Part shown: positions 16,713 to 26,192 of the stretch, one piece after another
How the letters are laid out: each line of letters begins with the position of its first letter
Position numbering within the stretch: the first letter of the stretch is position 1
From: Paenibacillus senegalensis JC66
Lineage (GTDB): Bacteria; Bacillota; Bacilli; Paenibacillales; NBRC-103111
Direction: 5' to 3'
DNA length: 64,000 bases
NCBI RefSeq assembly: GCF_000285515.1
Contig: NZ_HE610959.1
Span: 475,086-539,085 of the forward strand
The notes under the pieces: model-generated
What the model was told of the DNA's origin: nothing
Database searches by the model: none
What the model saw: only the letters and a program-made list of their open reading frames with translations
Translations under genes and position numbers: made by a program

Positions 16713-17963
16713 TTAGATCCAGCCCCGGAAGCGAGCCGCCTCCGCCATTTTGCGAACACCGACCATATAGGCGGCCAGACGCATGTCTACACGACGGGTC
16801 GTATGAACGGTATACACGCTCTCAAATGCATTCACCAGCACTTCATGGAGTCTGGAGTGCACCTCTTCTTCCGTCCAGTAAAAGCCCTGATTGTTCTGCA
16901 CCCATTCAAAATACGACACGACCACTCCGCCTGAACTCGCCAATACATCAGGGACGAGCAGGATTCCCCTCTCCGTGAGTATGCGAGTTGCCTCAATAGT
17001 GGTTGGTCCGTTGGCTGCTTCCACGACGATGCTGGCCTGAATCCTCTCGGCATTTTCATGGGTAATCTGGTTTTCAATGGCTGCTGGAACAAGGATATCA
17101 CAAGGAAGCTCCAACAGCTCTTTATTCGTTAATGTGTTCTTGAACAGCTTGGTTACCGTACCAAACGAGTCTCTGCGGTCCAGTAAATATTCGATATCCA
17201 GGCCGTTTTCATCATATAAAGCACCATATACGTCAGAGATAGCGACGACCTTGGCGCCAGCTTCATGCATCATTTTAGCCAGATAGCTTCCCGCATTCCC
17301 AAATCCTTGTATAGCTATTTTGGCTTCTTTTAAAGGAATATTCCGTTTTTGCAGCGCCTGGTCAATCATCAAGGTAACGCCTTTGGCGGTGGCAGTCTCC
17401 CGCCCTTGGGAACCTCCCAGCACGATTGGCTTGCCCGTTATAAATCCAGGTGAGTCAAATTCACGGATTCTACTGTACTCATCCAGCATCCAGGCCATAA
17501 TTTGAGAGTTGGTCATGACATCCGGAGCCGGAATGTCCTTGGTAGGACCTACAAGCTGACTAATAGCACGCACATATCCGCGGCTCAGTCTCTCCAGCTC
17601 GCCAAATGACATCTCCCGGGGGTCACAGATGATGCCTCCTTTACCCCCTCCATAGGGCAAGTTAACGATACCGCATTTCAAGCTCATCCAAATCGACAAA
17701 GCTTTCACTTCGTCTTCGGTAACATCGGGATGAAAACGAACTCCTCCCTTGGTCGGACCGACAGCATCATTATGCTGGGCCCTATACCCTGTAAACACCT
17801 TAACCTTGCCATCATCCATCCTAACTGGAATTCGCACCGTAAGCATTCTCATAGGTTCTTTAAATAACTCATACATTTCATCGGGATACCCCAGCTTGGC
17901 CAATGCCTTCTGAACGATAAGCTGTGTTGAGTTAAGTACATTCAAGTGATCGGTTTCCGCCAT
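16713..17963 (-). CDS. gudB: NAD-specific glutamate dehydrogenase
   Basis: This enzyme oxidatively deaminates glutamate to 2-oxoglutarate and ammonia. The 416-residue protein has KGGVRFHP near 72-79, the catalytic lysine region LPYGGGKGGI near 101-110, PAPDVMT near 148 and the Rossmann motif GFGNAGS near 222-228. The size and sequence are those of hexameric RocG/GudB-type enzymes; I cannot tell the two apart. The start is the ATG at 17963 with GGAG upstream; the frame extends ten codons further without a ribosome site. prsW follows by one base. Confidence 0.95.
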   Translation of the reverse strand: MAETDHLNVLNSTQLIVQKALAKLGYPDEMYELFKEPMRMLTVRIPVRMDDGKVKVFTGYRAQHNDAVGPTKGGVRFHPDVTEDEVKALSIWMSLKCGIVNLPYGGGKGGIICDPREMSFGELERLSRGYVRAISQLVGPTKDIPAPDVMTNSQIMAWMLDEYSRIREFDSPGFITGKPIVLGGSQGRETATAKGVTLMIDQALQKRNIPLKEAKIAIQGFGNAGSYLAKMMHEAGAKVVAISDVYGALYDENGLDIEYLLDRRDSFGTVTKLFKNTLTNKELLELPCDILVPAAIENQITHENAERIQASIVVEAANGPTTIEATRILTERGILLVPDVLASSGGVVVSYFEWVQNNQGFYWTEEEVHSRLHEVLVNAFESVYTVHTTRRVDMRLAAYMVGVRKMAEAARFRGWI

Positions 17964-18181
17964 TTGTTTCACTCCGTTCCAAATGATAGACAACTCTCAT
18001 TGATGACATGTCCGCCAGATAATGAAATCTGACTCTTACCATATCCTTCTATAGAATAGCATCAATCTCAGGATTTCAACCATAGGTTTTTCTGATTATT
18101 TTATCCTGCATCAATTATACTTTAATTATAGACTAACCTGACATGACTTGTCCGGTATTTTTAAATTTTGGAACAATGAAA

Positions 18182-18218
18182 AAGCATCCAGCAAAAACAA
18201 TAGTTTTTGAAGATGCTT
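18182..18218 (-). terminator. Terminator after mecA
   Basis: On the minus strand AAGCATC-TTC-AAAAAC pairs with GTTTTT-GCTG-GATGCTT, ending in a T-run. It begins nine bases past the mecA stop. Confidence 0.75.
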
Positions 18219-18226
18219 GTCAAGGT

Positions 18227-18835
18227 TTACTTAAAGTGCTCGCATAATGTATGGACCGCTTCTTCAGCAATTACAACGGTACCATACTCATCTAGAAAAG
18301 CGCTCGTCACAGATGTAGCTTCCCCATATTCAGACAACACGGCGATAATGGCCTGATATCTCTGTTCCTTCTCATCCATTCCGTCAGGATCAAGCAGCAG
18401 AATCCACTTATTCTGGTAAGAATACAAGGTGCCTCCTTGATGGGCCAGCGGTTTGATTACCTTAGCCATACGGATTAGATCCTCAAAATCATGAAATACG
18501 TAAGAGATGGTTTCGCTCTGCTCCAAAGTGACTTCCATTTCATACATATCCTCATCGTCATCGTCCAGCAAGGCGTCATCCGTATCGGAATTCATCTTGC
18601 CTCTTGTGACAATTACGACCATCCCTTGAGCGGGGACAGAGAACACCTCTACAGCCAAAGGTCCGGTAGCGTCAAAACCGAGTTCAGAGTATGCTTGCTC
18701 CATCATTTCACTAAAAAGCTCGTGAACCTTCGGAATTTCCCTCCACATGTCTTCCTTCTGGATCCCGCGTTCCGTCAAATCATCAAAAGTGAGGAAAATC
18801 CTGATTTTGTCGGTACTCAAACGCTCAATTTTCAT
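18227..18835 (-). CDS. mecA: Adaptor protein MecA
   Basis: MecA binds substrates such as ComK and passes them to the ClpC ATPase for degradation by ClpCP. The 202-residue protein begins with the family N-terminus (MKIERLSTDKIRIFLTFDDL), which is the substrate-binding domain. After an acidic linker (SDTDDALLDDDDEDMYE near 82-98) comes the C-terminal ClpC-binding domain, with FHDFEDLIRMAK near 112-123. The ribosome site is AAGGGGGAT. An extended -10 promoter (TGCTATAAT) lies 135 bases upstream. Confidence 0.92.
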   Translation of the reverse strand: MKIERLSTDKIRIFLTFDDLTERGIQKEDMWREIPKVHELFSEMMEQAYSELGFDATGPLAVEVFSVPAQGMVVIVTRGKMNSDTDDALLDDDDEDMYEMEVTLEQSETISYVFHDFEDLIRMAKVIKPLAHQGGTLYSYQNKWILLLDPDGMDEKEQRYQAIIAVLSEYGEATSVTSAFLDEYGTVVIAEEAVHTLCEHFK

Positions 18836-18970
18836 ACTAGGATCCCCCTTAAGCTCTCCATAACCCGATAATCTGCCCGCTTGCTAGCTTTCTTTGCTAT
18901 TCTATACTAACAGATTATGAAAATTATGTTTTTTTGTGCTTCCTAAAGTATAAATGTTTATACCACTAGT

Positions 18971-18979
18971 ATTATAGCA
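18971..18979 (-). promoter_or_regulatory. Extended -10 promoter element upstream of mecA
   Basis: TGCTATAAT on the minus strand is an ideal extended sigma-A -10 box; I see no good -35. The rest of the 325-base gap 18836-19160 holds only this and the terminator at 19120-19147. Confidence 0.45.
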
Positions 18980-19119
18980 TGTTCTACTTTAAGAATGCCA
19001 TTCCTATTCAAGTTCTTTGTCCGGCGGCCGCCTTTGCACGGTCAAGACTCCCAAGTTCCTAGCTGCGCACAGGCCTCTGCCTGATATGAAGCCTATCCGT
19101 TTCGGGCGGGTTGAAAAAG

Positions 19120-19147
19120 CCTGGCAGCTTCAAAAATAGCTGCCAGG
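19120..19147 (-). terminator. Terminator after the small membrane protein gene
   Basis: A 10-bp perfect stem (CCTGGCAGCT with AGCTGCCAGG) and an 8-base loop are followed by CTTTTTC on the minus strand, 14 bases past the stop codon. Confidence 0.85.
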
Positions 19148-19160
19148 TCAAGTAATTTAC

Positions 19161-19523
19161 TTAGTGATGGGCTTGGGATTGCTCATTGTTATGCTGCAAA
19201 ATTTCCTGTACAGTAGCACTTAGATTAGGATCTTTTGCCACCCATTGCCTTACCTCGTCCAGCCCGTTATTCGCGGGAGCACTTGTTGTTCCCGTTGCGA
19301 ACGCTGCATGCGAAGTATTCGCCGCGGCCAGGTCCTGTTTTGCGGATGCTTCCGGCTGAGCCCCTGCTTGTCTTTGTGAAGATTGGGAAGAAGAAGCAGC
19401 CGGCTGAAAGCCGGACAAGATCAGATCCGTTGTCAGATTAAACAGCCTGTCTTTATTTTTGTACAGGTAGACGGTGGCGGCGGCGCCTGCCAGACTACCA
19501 AGAATAAAACTTGCCATGCGCAT
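19161..19523 (-). CDS. Small membrane-anchored protein of unknown function
   Basis: The 120-residue product has one N-terminal hydrophobic segment (MASFILGSLAGAAATVYLY, residues 3-21) followed by KNKDRLF, so it probably has a cytosolic or extracytosolic tail after a single helix. The middle (about 45-90) is Ala/Ser/Gln/Thr-rich low complexity, and the C-terminus has a short helix and ends in QAHH. The start resembles YtxH-type proteins only in a general way. It is divergent from the polysaccharide deacetylase and has its own terminator. I do not recognise a family. Confidence 0.55.
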   Translation of the reverse strand: MRMASFILGSLAGAAATVYLYKNKDRLFNLTTDLILSGFQPAASSSQSSQRQAGAQPEASAKQDLAAANTSHAAFATGTTSAPANNGLDEVRQWVAKDPNLSATVQEILQHNNEQSQAHH

Positions 19524-19704
19524 TTGATTAGTCCCCTTTCCGCTGGAATCGGTTAGTCGGTTTTCTTTTCGTATTGTTTGCCCGGATTAGGAAAGTATTC
19601 ACGTGAAAATAAGGAAACAGCAGCCGTCAGAACCACACTTAGATTGACCGTTCACAACCCCTTCAGGGTCTAACATTTAATCACTTAGAAATGGAGAGAT
19701 CAAG

Positions 19705-20637
19705 ATGTCGACTCAAACCTTAAGTCAAGATAGGACTACTAAAGCCGCTTCGTCAAAACAGCACCTTGCGCGAGCCTGGTGGACACGAACCCTTCCATTG
19801 GCAGTATTTGGCCTTATGCTGCTGACAGCTGCCTGCCAGTCGAATGCGGGTGAAGAAGGGGCATTGCCCCCGAGCGTGCCTCCGCAAGCCCAGGATCAGG
19901 TGCAGCAGCCCCCCTCAGCTTCCCCTTCTGCAAAGGAAAATGAAGATGGAGCGGATGAGGAAGCGGCACCGGAGCCCCAGCCGGAGCTGGAACCGCCTGC
20001 CAAAGCCTATCGGATGAATCAGAATTATGTCTTCGTGCCGCTGCAGGAGGAAGAGGATAACAAGGTCGTATTATTGACATTTGATGACGGCCCGAAGCAT
20101 CCTGATACTCTTGAGCCTTTACTGGACACCCTGGACAAGTTCGAGGCTAAAGCGATTTTTTTTGTTAATGGCACCCGGGTTGAGCAAAATCCCGAGCTGC
20201 TGCAGCTGATTCATGAGCGGGGACAGATAATCGGAAATCACTCTTGGGATCATATCAATCTGAAGAATGAACCAGCGGATGTCATTGATCAACAGGTGGA
20301 GAAGGTACAAGCCATTGTGGAGGAAGTCACGGGGACGGTGCCGCAATTTTTTCGGCCCCCTCACGGAGCAGGCAACGACTATTTGCGCCAGAAGGTTCGC
20401 GAGGAAGGCATGCTGTACATGACCTGGTCGAATGGCTCCCTGGATTGGGATGCCTCCGCGCGTGACAATCCCGATGCCGTTGTCAGCAATGTGCTGGAGC
20501 AGCTGCATCCAGGAAGTAATATTTTAATGCATGAGCTGCCCTGGACGGCAGAAGCCCTGGAGCCGCTGCTAACCCAATTAGTAGAGCTCGGGTACGGATT
20601 CATTGATCCCGATACAATCGAGATAGAGCTTGAATGA
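19705..20637 (+). CDS. Polysaccharide deacetylase lipoprotein, NodB domain
   Basis: This is an extracytoplasmic carbohydrate esterase family 4 enzyme that removes acetyl groups from chitin-like or peptidoglycan sugars. The 310-residue product has a long basic N-region and a signal helix ending in LLTAAC (Cys about 47), a lipobox. A Pro/Gln/Glu-rich linker (50-100) leads to the NodB domain with TFDDGP (about 125-130), HSWDH metal ligands (about 178-182), RPPHG and the late LMHE motif. GGAGAGAT precedes the ATG. It is an isolated plus-strand gene; the exact substrate cannot be told. Confidence 0.88.
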   Translation: MSTQTLSQDRTTKAASSKQHLARAWWTRTLPLAVFGLMLLTAACQSNAGEEGALPPSVPPQAQDQVQQPPSASPSAKENEDGADEEAAPEPQPELEPPAKAYRMNQNYVFVPLQEEEDNKVVLLTFDDGPKHPDTLEPLLDTLDKFEAKAIFFVNGTRVEQNPELLQLIHERGQIIGNHSWDHINLKNEPADVIDQQVEKVQAIVEEVTGTVPQFFRPPHGAGNDYLRQKVREEGMLYMTWSNGSLDWDASARDNPDAVVSNVLEQLHPGSNILMHELPWTAEALEPLLTQLVELGYGFIDPDTIEIELE

Positions 20638-20640
20638 CCC

Positions 20641-20668
20641 GGCAGCCCTTAGCGGCTGTCCTTTTTTT
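20641..20668 (+). terminator. Terminator after the deacetylase gene
   Basis: GGCAGCC (20641-20647) pairs with GGCTGTC (20654-20660), followed by CTTTTTTT. It overlaps the last codons of the converging CPBP gene. Confidence 0.7.
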
Positions 20669-21251
20669 GATAGCGGATTATACAGCCCATGACCAGATCA
20701 ATAACAAAGTGAGCAATAATAGGCGCCCACAGCGTGCCAGCTTGGATGTAAATCCACCCTAATGCATAGCTGATACTAAAAACGAGACCGGTCATTAACC
20801 AATGCCTTAAATATCTTACATGAATAAGGGCAAAAAGAATACTTGTCCAGTACGGTCCAAACCAATGCTGAAGGGCCCCTCTGAACAGCAGTTCCTCACA
20901 AACGGAGACGACAAAACAGAGCGCGATGATATGCCACAAAGGCAGCGTCCTAAAAAGCTTCTCATTAATTCCCCCATCATCGCTCATTTCCTCCGGAACC
21001 CAGCGGGTAAGAAGCAAATCGGCAGCAATGACGGCTACCGCCAAGCCTACTCCCCAATACACGGGCTGCCATCCGTTTGTCCACAGAAAAAGGCCTAACA
21101 GAGGATTGTCTCTTTGAAACAGTATTAAAATAATAGCCAGCAGCAGACATAGCAGTTGCGTAAAATATACATTGATCAGTAGCAAGCGGGGGTCCAAATT
21201 ATTGATATCCAGCGGCTGAAGCTGCGGTTTTTTAAACTTCCATTTTTTCAT
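20649..21251 (-). CDS. CPBP-family intramembrane metalloprotease
   Basis: This 200-residue integral membrane protein belongs to the CPBP (CAAX protease and bacteriocin-processing) family of type II CAAX endopeptidase-like proteins. The three family motifs are in order: CEELLFRG (E-E-x3-R, about 118-125), FALIH (about 139-143) and HFVID (about 180-184). At least five hydrophobic helices are visible. The N-terminus is strongly basic (MKKWKFKK). The substrate is unknown. It lies between the deacetylase and serA, both on the other strand, so it is a single-gene unit. Confidence 0.85.
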   Translation of the reverse strand: MKKWKFKKPQLQPLDINNLDPRLLLINVYFTQLLCLLLAIILILFQRDNPLLGLFLWTNGWQPVYWGVGLAVAVIAADLLLTRWVPEEMSDDGGINEKLFRTLPLWHIIALCFVVSVCEELLFRGALQHWFGPYWTSILFALIHVRYLRHWLMTGLVFSISYALGWIYIQAGTLWAPIIAHFVIDLVMGCIIRYQKKDSR

Positions 21252-21388
21252 ATATTCCCCTTATCTTGACATCCTAGTTGTCGTAAGCTTTACTTGCAGA
21301 ATAGCGAAAAGAAGGAACAAATTCAAGCCGCGGCCTTCTGTTGTGTACAGCAAATCGAGCTTGACACAAAATAGTCTTTATTTAATAG

Positions 21389-21417
21389 TTGACACTGCTT
21401 GACCGCCATGTTACATT
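21389..21417 (+). promoter_or_regulatory. Sigma-A promoter of the serA leader
   Basis: A perfect -35 TTGACA (21389-21394), a 17-base spacer and TACATT (21412-21417) precede the T-box leader by about 140 bases. Another TTGACA starts at 21361 but has no good -10. Nothing else is visible in 21252-21388. Confidence 0.6.
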
Positions 21418-21557
21418 ATGTAAAAACTTCTATCGGATTCATTTCAATAAATGTATACCCGCGAGGAAGTAAACATGGCGCGCCGAAGGCTTTTATTCAA
21501 CCAGCGGCAGCTTACAATTGCATATCCGCACAAACCATGAAGGAACCAAGCATAAAG

Positions 21558-21812
21558 AAGCCTACAGAGAGCCGGTGGTTGCTGCAAACCGGTGGTGATG
21601 CTTTATGTGGAGCATTCCGGAGTTATTATGTTGAACCAGCCGTTCCTCGGCAGTAGGCATAATCGGATGGGAAACCGTTAAATTTCCGGCCTGATTTTCA
21701 GGCCATGAGGCTGTATTACGCAAGTAAGCAGCGAATGAAGGGTGGTACCACGATCAGCTGACTCTCGTCCCTTCTATACAGGTAAGCTGTATAGAAGGGC
21801 GGGAGTTTTTTT
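21558..21812 (+). promoter_or_regulatory. T-box riboswitch, probably tRNA-Ser, controlling serA
   Basis: This is a T-box leader that senses uncharged tRNA. Stem I is closed by GCCTAC (21560-21565) with GTAGGC (21653-21658). AGAGAG (21566-21571) and the GGTGGTTGCTGCAAACC hairpin follow in the usual places. The conserved T-box AAGGGTGGTACCACG is at 21738-21752. The terminator pairs 21762-21780 with 21788-21805 and ends in seven T. Serine codons in plausible specifier positions are TCC (21616-21618) and AGC (21638-21640); I cannot choose without folding. Control of a serine biosynthesis gene fits either. Confidence 0.9.
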
Positions 21813-21920
21813 AGGTCGCCCTCGTCGGCATTCCCGTTCAGATCGGCTCCACCCTCTTGCTCGTTAGGCTTATTCTTATGAACTCTACTGTTTTCAATAC
21901 ATCAAGGAGGTTAATTAAGC

Positions 21921-23507
21921 ATGTTTAAAGTATTAGTATCTGATCCAATCAGCGATTTTGGACTTCGCCAGCTAAGTGAGGCAGAGGATGTCATCGTTGA
22001 CAAGAAAACCGGACTTTCCGAGGAAGAATTGCTGTCCGTTATTGGCGAGTATGATGCCCTGCTCGTCCGCAGCCAAACCAAGGTTACACCGGCTATTATG
22101 AAGGCAGCCAAGAAACTAAAAGTGATCGGCCGAGCCGGAGTTGGTGTTGACAATATTGATTTGGACGCGGCTACTCAATATGGCATTGTAGTCGTTAACG
22201 CTCCGGACGGAAATACGATCGCCACCTGCGAGCTGACATTTGCGATGATCATGGCTGTCGCACGGCAAATTCCTCAAGCCTATCAGAAGACAGTCTCCGG
22301 TGTATGGGATCGCAAAGCGTTTGTCGGGGTAGAGCTCCGCAACAAAATCATCGGAATCGTTGGCATGGGACGCATCGGCAGCGAGGTGGCCAAAAGAGCC
22401 AAGGTGTTTGGCATGGAAGTATACGGCTATGATCCATTTCTCACCGAGGAAAGAGCCGACAAGCTGGGAGTCAAGCTATCTTCCGTTGACGAAATAGCTG
22501 CCCATGCTGATTTCATCACTGTTCATACCCCGCTTACCAAGGAAACCCGGCATTTGATTGACCGCCCCCAGTTTCAGCTGATGAAGCGCGGCGTGCGGAT
22601 TATCAACTGCGCACGCGGTGGTATTATTAATGAGGAAGCACTGGTCGAAGCCATTGATGAAGGCATAGTAGCAGGTGCAGCCTTTGACGTATTTGTCGAG
22701 GAGCCGCCGGCGCCCGATCATCCTTTCCTGAACCGCCCGCAAATGATCGTAACGCCTCACCTTGGCGCATCCACGGTAGAGGCGCAGGAAAATGTGGCCA
22801 TAGATGTTGCTGCGGAAGTGCTGCACATTTTGAGAAACGAGCCTTTCAAGAATGCTGTTAACATGCCTGCTGTTCCTCCTATGGTGATGAATAAGCTGCA
22901 GCCTTATTTGGGCCTTGGGGAGAAGCTGGGGCGCATTGCAGGACAAATTACGGAAGGGCCGGTCAAGGAAATTTCCGTCGTATTCAGCGGAGAGCTGGCT
23001 AATGTAGATACTTCACCGCTTAATCGCTACATTGTTAAAGGCTTGCTCGGCAACCATCTGGGCAGCGATGTCAATATTGTCAATGCGCTGCACATGGCGA
23101 AGCTTAGAGATATTCAGCTGGTCGTGCAAAAAACATCGGCAGCAGAAAGCTTCACTAACCTGATTACTGTCACTCTAAAAACCGATAAAGAAACCCGGTC
23201 CTTGTCAGGAACACTTCTGGAAGGTTACGGCGAAAGAATTGTAACGATCGACCAATATACGGTAGACGCGACACCAGAAGGCGCGCTGCTGCTAATTTCT
23301 CACCATGATAAGCCTGGAATTATCGGTCGGGTGGGCACGCTGCTTGGCAGCAATGACGTCAACATTGCCTCTATGCAGGTGGGGCGTAAGGAGGCCGGGG
23401 GCGCCGCCATTATGATTCTAACCATCGATAGACAGGCTCCGGACCAAGTGTTAAAGGAATTAACCGGGCTGCCCGAGATTTCCACGGTTAAGCAAATTAT
23501 TGTCTAG
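21921..23507 (+). CDS. serA: D-3-phosphoglycerate dehydrogenase
   Basis: SerA oxidises 3-phosphoglycerate to 3-phosphohydroxypyruvate, the first step of serine synthesis. The 528-residue protein is of the long type. It has a substrate-binding N-terminus, the Rossmann motif GMGRIGSEVAKRAKVFGM near 149-166, the catalytic Arg/Glu/His set around CARGGIINE (about 234) and THLGAS (about 284), then the allosteric-substrate-binding domain and a C-terminal ACT domain (about 455-528). GGAGGTTAATTAAGC precedes the ATG. A T-box leader controls it. Confidence 0.97.
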   Translation: MFKVLVSDPISDFGLRQLSEAEDVIVDKKTGLSEEELLSVIGEYDALLVRSQTKVTPAIMKAAKKLKVIGRAGVGVDNIDLDAATQYGIVVVNAPDGNTIATCELTFAMIMAVARQIPQAYQKTVSGVWDRKAFVGVELRNKIIGIVGMGRIGSEVAKRAKVFGMEVYGYDPFLTEERADKLGVKLSSVDEIAAHADFITVHTPLTKETRHLIDRPQFQLMKRGVRIINCARGGIINEEALVEAIDEGIVAGAAFDVFVEEPPAPDHPFLNRPQMIVTPHLGASTVEAQENVAIDVAAEVLHILRNEPFKNAVNMPAVPPMVMNKLQPYLGLGEKLGRIAGQITEGPVKEISVVFSGELANVDTSPLNRYIVKGLLGNHLGSDVNIVNALHMAKLRDIQLVVQKTSAAESFTNLITVTLKTDKETRSLSGTLLEGYGERIVTIDQYTVDATPEGALLLISHHDKPGIIGRVGTLLGSNDVNIASMQVGRKEAGGAAIMILTIDRQAPDQVLKELTGLPEISTVKQIIV

Positions 23508-23560
23508 CTGTATATTGTTTCACGAACAACAAGAATAGTCTCTATTATTCTACAAAAAAA

Positions 23561-23588
23561 AGGCTTCTTCCGCTAACGGAAGAAGCCT
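23561..23588. terminator. Bidirectional terminator between serA and resE
   Basis: A perfect 12-bp stem (AGGCTTCTTCCG with CGGAAGAAGCCT) has a 4-base loop. A run of A on the left serves the minus-strand res operon, and TTTCCTTTG on the right serves serA. Confidence 0.88.
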
Positions 23589-23601
23589 TTCCTTTGTCTA
23601 G

Positions 23602-25425
23602 TCATCTTCTTTCCACCGGAAGAAGGATGGAAAACGTCGTACCTTGTCCTAATTCACTGTCTACGGTTATCGTCCCTTGATGAACGTCGATAATATTTTT
23701 TACGATAGCCAGACCTAAGCCCGTCCCCCCGGCGGCCCCTCTTGTTCGCGCCTTATCGGCTTTATAGAACCTTTCAAAGATGTTAGGCAGTGCTTCCTTG
23801 GGTATGCCTTCTCCTTCATCCTCAAATTCTATGCGAAGGTGGTTGCCATCGTTCTCTTCCATTCCCCGAATGTAAATGTTGGCATTGGCATGGGTATGGC
23901 GAATAGCATTATCCAGCAAATTCGTCATTACCTGTTCCAGCCGGTCTTCATCCCCTTGCTCCAACAGCAGCGGCTTATCCGGAATATCCAAGATCAAGCC
24001 GATTTCCTGCTCCTTGCATAAGGCAGAGAACTTGCGGTGAACCCTGGTCATCAGGGAGGACACATCCACCTCCGCAAGTTTCATCTCCATTCGGCCATTC
24101 TCCATCTTCGCCAGATCCAGCAAATCCTTAACAAGCCTACCCATTCGAAGCGACTCGTCATGAATGATCTGAACCAGTTCCTGGCGATCTTCCACCGATG
24201 TGGCCATATCGTCAAGCAAGGCTTCGCTATACCCTTGCAACATAGCTATAGGGGTTCTTAATTCGTGCGAAACATTGGCGACAAAATCCTTGCCGAGAGA
24301 CTCCAAGCGGGATTCTTCCGTCACATCACGCAGCACGGCGACGATGCCGCGCACTTGATCACCGGCGTACAAAGGAGCAAGCACGACGGACCACACATTG
24401 TTCTTCACATGAAGCCGCGAGCTGATTCCGCGCATTTCCCGGACAGCCGATTGATAGAGCTCCTGCAGCGGTTCCGGGATGCTGCCAGGCATCTCTTGCG
24501 CAGAAGCTTCATGGGCATCTTCTTCCCAGGAAAGCCCCGTCCATTCCTCCAGTACGCGCTCGCCTAACGGATTAATAAAAATGATGCGGCCATCATTATC
24601 AAACGAAATAACTGCGTCACCCATACTATGGAGTACGCTGGCCAGGTTCTGTTTCTCATGATTTAAATCCTGAATCGTTCCCTCCAGCTGCTCTCCCATC
24701 AGGTTGAACGTCTTGGTCAGTTCTCCGATCTCATCCGAGGAAAGGACCGGCACCCGTTTGCCGTAATCGCCCCGGGTAATTGAATCGGCTGCTTTCTTGA
24801 GCTCTGTGAGCGGACGGGTAATCCGCGTAATCAGGAAAAAGGCAAAAAAGGTGGTCATCAGGAAGCCCATTAAGGAAACCAGAGCAAACAAACGTTTAAC
24901 ATACATTTGCGTGTCTTCAACCGATTGCATCGACTGATAGACGATGACTGCCTGGTCAGGCTCCCCTGCATTTGAAGCTTCAATCTTTCTCGCAGCAAAA
25001 ATATAACCGCCGTGCCATGGATTGACACTGCTGGAGAATTGTCCGGACAGAAGCTCCCCTGTCATGAATAGATCGTCCAGGCTCTCTTGTGACAATAGAT
25101 CACCCAGCGTCACCGCTCTTTCCCCCGTAATAAATAACAGTTCGTCCGCCGAATACTCCCCTTGCTGTATCAGGGTCATTCCCGCATCCTGTGTCGCTAG
25201 CAGATCGCTCATGGCAGTATAATAGCCGCTTTCGGCAGTATGGTAGGAAGAATCCTGTGATATTTGGTTAGTGAGACGAATTAAATTCGTTTTTTGATTA
25301 CTGACGTTGGGGATGCTGGTGTCGATGTACTGAAACAGGAAGAAGCCCAGAATGATTAGCACAACAGCCACCAGGCCTATGATCGTCATCCAAAGCTTTC
25401 CTACTACACTATTAAATATAGTCAC
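23602..25425 (-). CDS. resE: Sensor histidine kinase ResE
   Basis: ResE is the membrane sensor of the ResDE system, which responds to oxygen limitation and nitric oxide. The 607-residue protein has an N-terminal helix (about 11-31), an extracytoplasmic domain to about 180, a second helix (about 183-203), HAMP (about 205-255), PAS (about 262-375), HisKA with the phosphorylated His in NVSHELRTP (about 391), and HATPase motifs N (NAIRHT), G1 (DEGEGIP) and G2 (GGTGLGLAIV). Its start overlaps the resD stop by one base. The identity rests on the linked resABC genes. Confidence 0.92.
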   Translation of the reverse strand: MTIFNSVVGKLWMTIIGLVAVVLIILGFFLFQYIDTSIPNVSNQKTNLIRLTNQISQDSSYHTAESGYYTAMSDLLATQDAGMTLIQQGEYSADELLFITGERAVTLGDLLSQESLDDLFMTGELLSGQFSSSVNPWHGGYIFAARKIEASNAGEPDQAVIVYQSMQSVEDTQMYVKRLFALVSLMGFLMTTFFAFFLITRITRPLTELKKAADSITRGDYGKRVPVLSSDEIGELTKTFNLMGEQLEGTIQDLNHEKQNLASVLHSMGDAVISFDNDGRIIFINPLGERVLEEWTGLSWEEDAHEASAQEMPGSIPEPLQELYQSAVREMRGISSRLHVKNNVWSVVLAPLYAGDQVRGIVAVLRDVTEESRLESLGKDFVANVSHELRTPIAMLQGYSEALLDDMATSVEDRQELVQIIHDESLRMGRLVKDLLDLAKMENGRMEMKLAEVDVSSLMTRVHRKFSALCKEQEIGLILDIPDKPLLLEQGDEDRLEQVMTNLLDNAIRHTHANANIYIRGMEENDGNHLRIEFEDEGEGIPKEALPNIFERFYKADKARTRGAAGGTGLGLAIVKNIIDVHQGTITVDSELGQGTTFSILLPVERR

Positions 25426-26144
25426 TACTTGGGCACCTCTAACTTATAACCGACTCCCCACACCGTAGTAATCATGGATGCCGCTTCAGGAGATACTTTA
25501 TTTAATTTCTCACGAAGCCTTTTTACGTGCGTATCCACTGTTCGCAAATCGCCAAAAAATTCGTAATTCCATACGTCTTTCAACAGCTCTTCACGGGAAA
25601 ACACCTTGTCCGGCGAGCTGGCCAAATAGTGGAGCAGCTCATATTCCTTAGGAGTGAGCGTAACTTCTTCTCCGCCTGCTGTCACACGATGGGCATCATG
25701 CTCAATGACGAGATGAGGGAATACGATATTGTTGCTCGACACTTCATCCTTGGACAAATAAGCCGTAGCTGAGGAGCGGCGCAATACAGCTTTTACCCGA
25801 TAAATCACTTCACGCGGGCTAAACGGCTTTACTACATAATCGTCCGCGCCAACCTCGAATCCCTGTACCCGGTTAGCTTCTTCACCTTTTGCCGTAAGCA
25901 TAATCACCGGGGTTGACTTATGCTGGCGGAGCCGGGTACATACCTCCATCCCGTCAATCCCCGGAAGCATTAGATCTAGAAGAATCAAATCATAATCTTT
26001 TTCCAGCGCCATTTGCAGCGCCCCTTCGCCATCCTGAGCCTCCTCAATTTGGTAGCCTTCCTTTTCGAGATACATTTTTAACAGCCGGCGAATGCGTTCT
26101 TCATCATCCACGACGAGAATTGTTGTCTGGGATTCCGTCATCAC
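25425..26144 (-). CDS. resD: Response regulator ResD
   Basis: ResD is an OmpR-family DNA-binding regulator phosphorylated by ResE; in B. subtilis it activates aerobic and anaerobic respiration genes including the res operon. The 239-residue protein has a receiver domain with the acidic pair DDEE (about 13-16), the phospho-acceptor in LLDLMLPG (about 57) and Lys in VVKPFSP (about 106), then a winged-helix C-terminal domain (TPKEYELLHYL, RTVDTHVKRLREKL). The order resC-resD-resE is as in B. subtilis. Confidence 0.95.
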   Translation of the reverse strand: MMTESQTTILVVDDEERIRRLLKMYLEKEGYQIEEAQDGEGALQMALEKDYDLILLDLMLPGIDGMEVCTRLRQHKSTPVIMLTAKGEEANRVQGFEVGADDYVVKPFSPREVIYRVKAVLRRSSATAYLSKDEVSSNNIVFPHLVIEHDAHRVTAGGEEVTLTPKEYELLHYLASSPDKVFSREELLKDVWNYEFFGDLRTVDTHVKRLREKLNKVSPEAASMITTVWGVGYKLEVPK

Positions 26145-26192
26145 AGGCCACTCCCCTCTTCTCCATAATAATTGCTTGCATTTCTAAATTTA

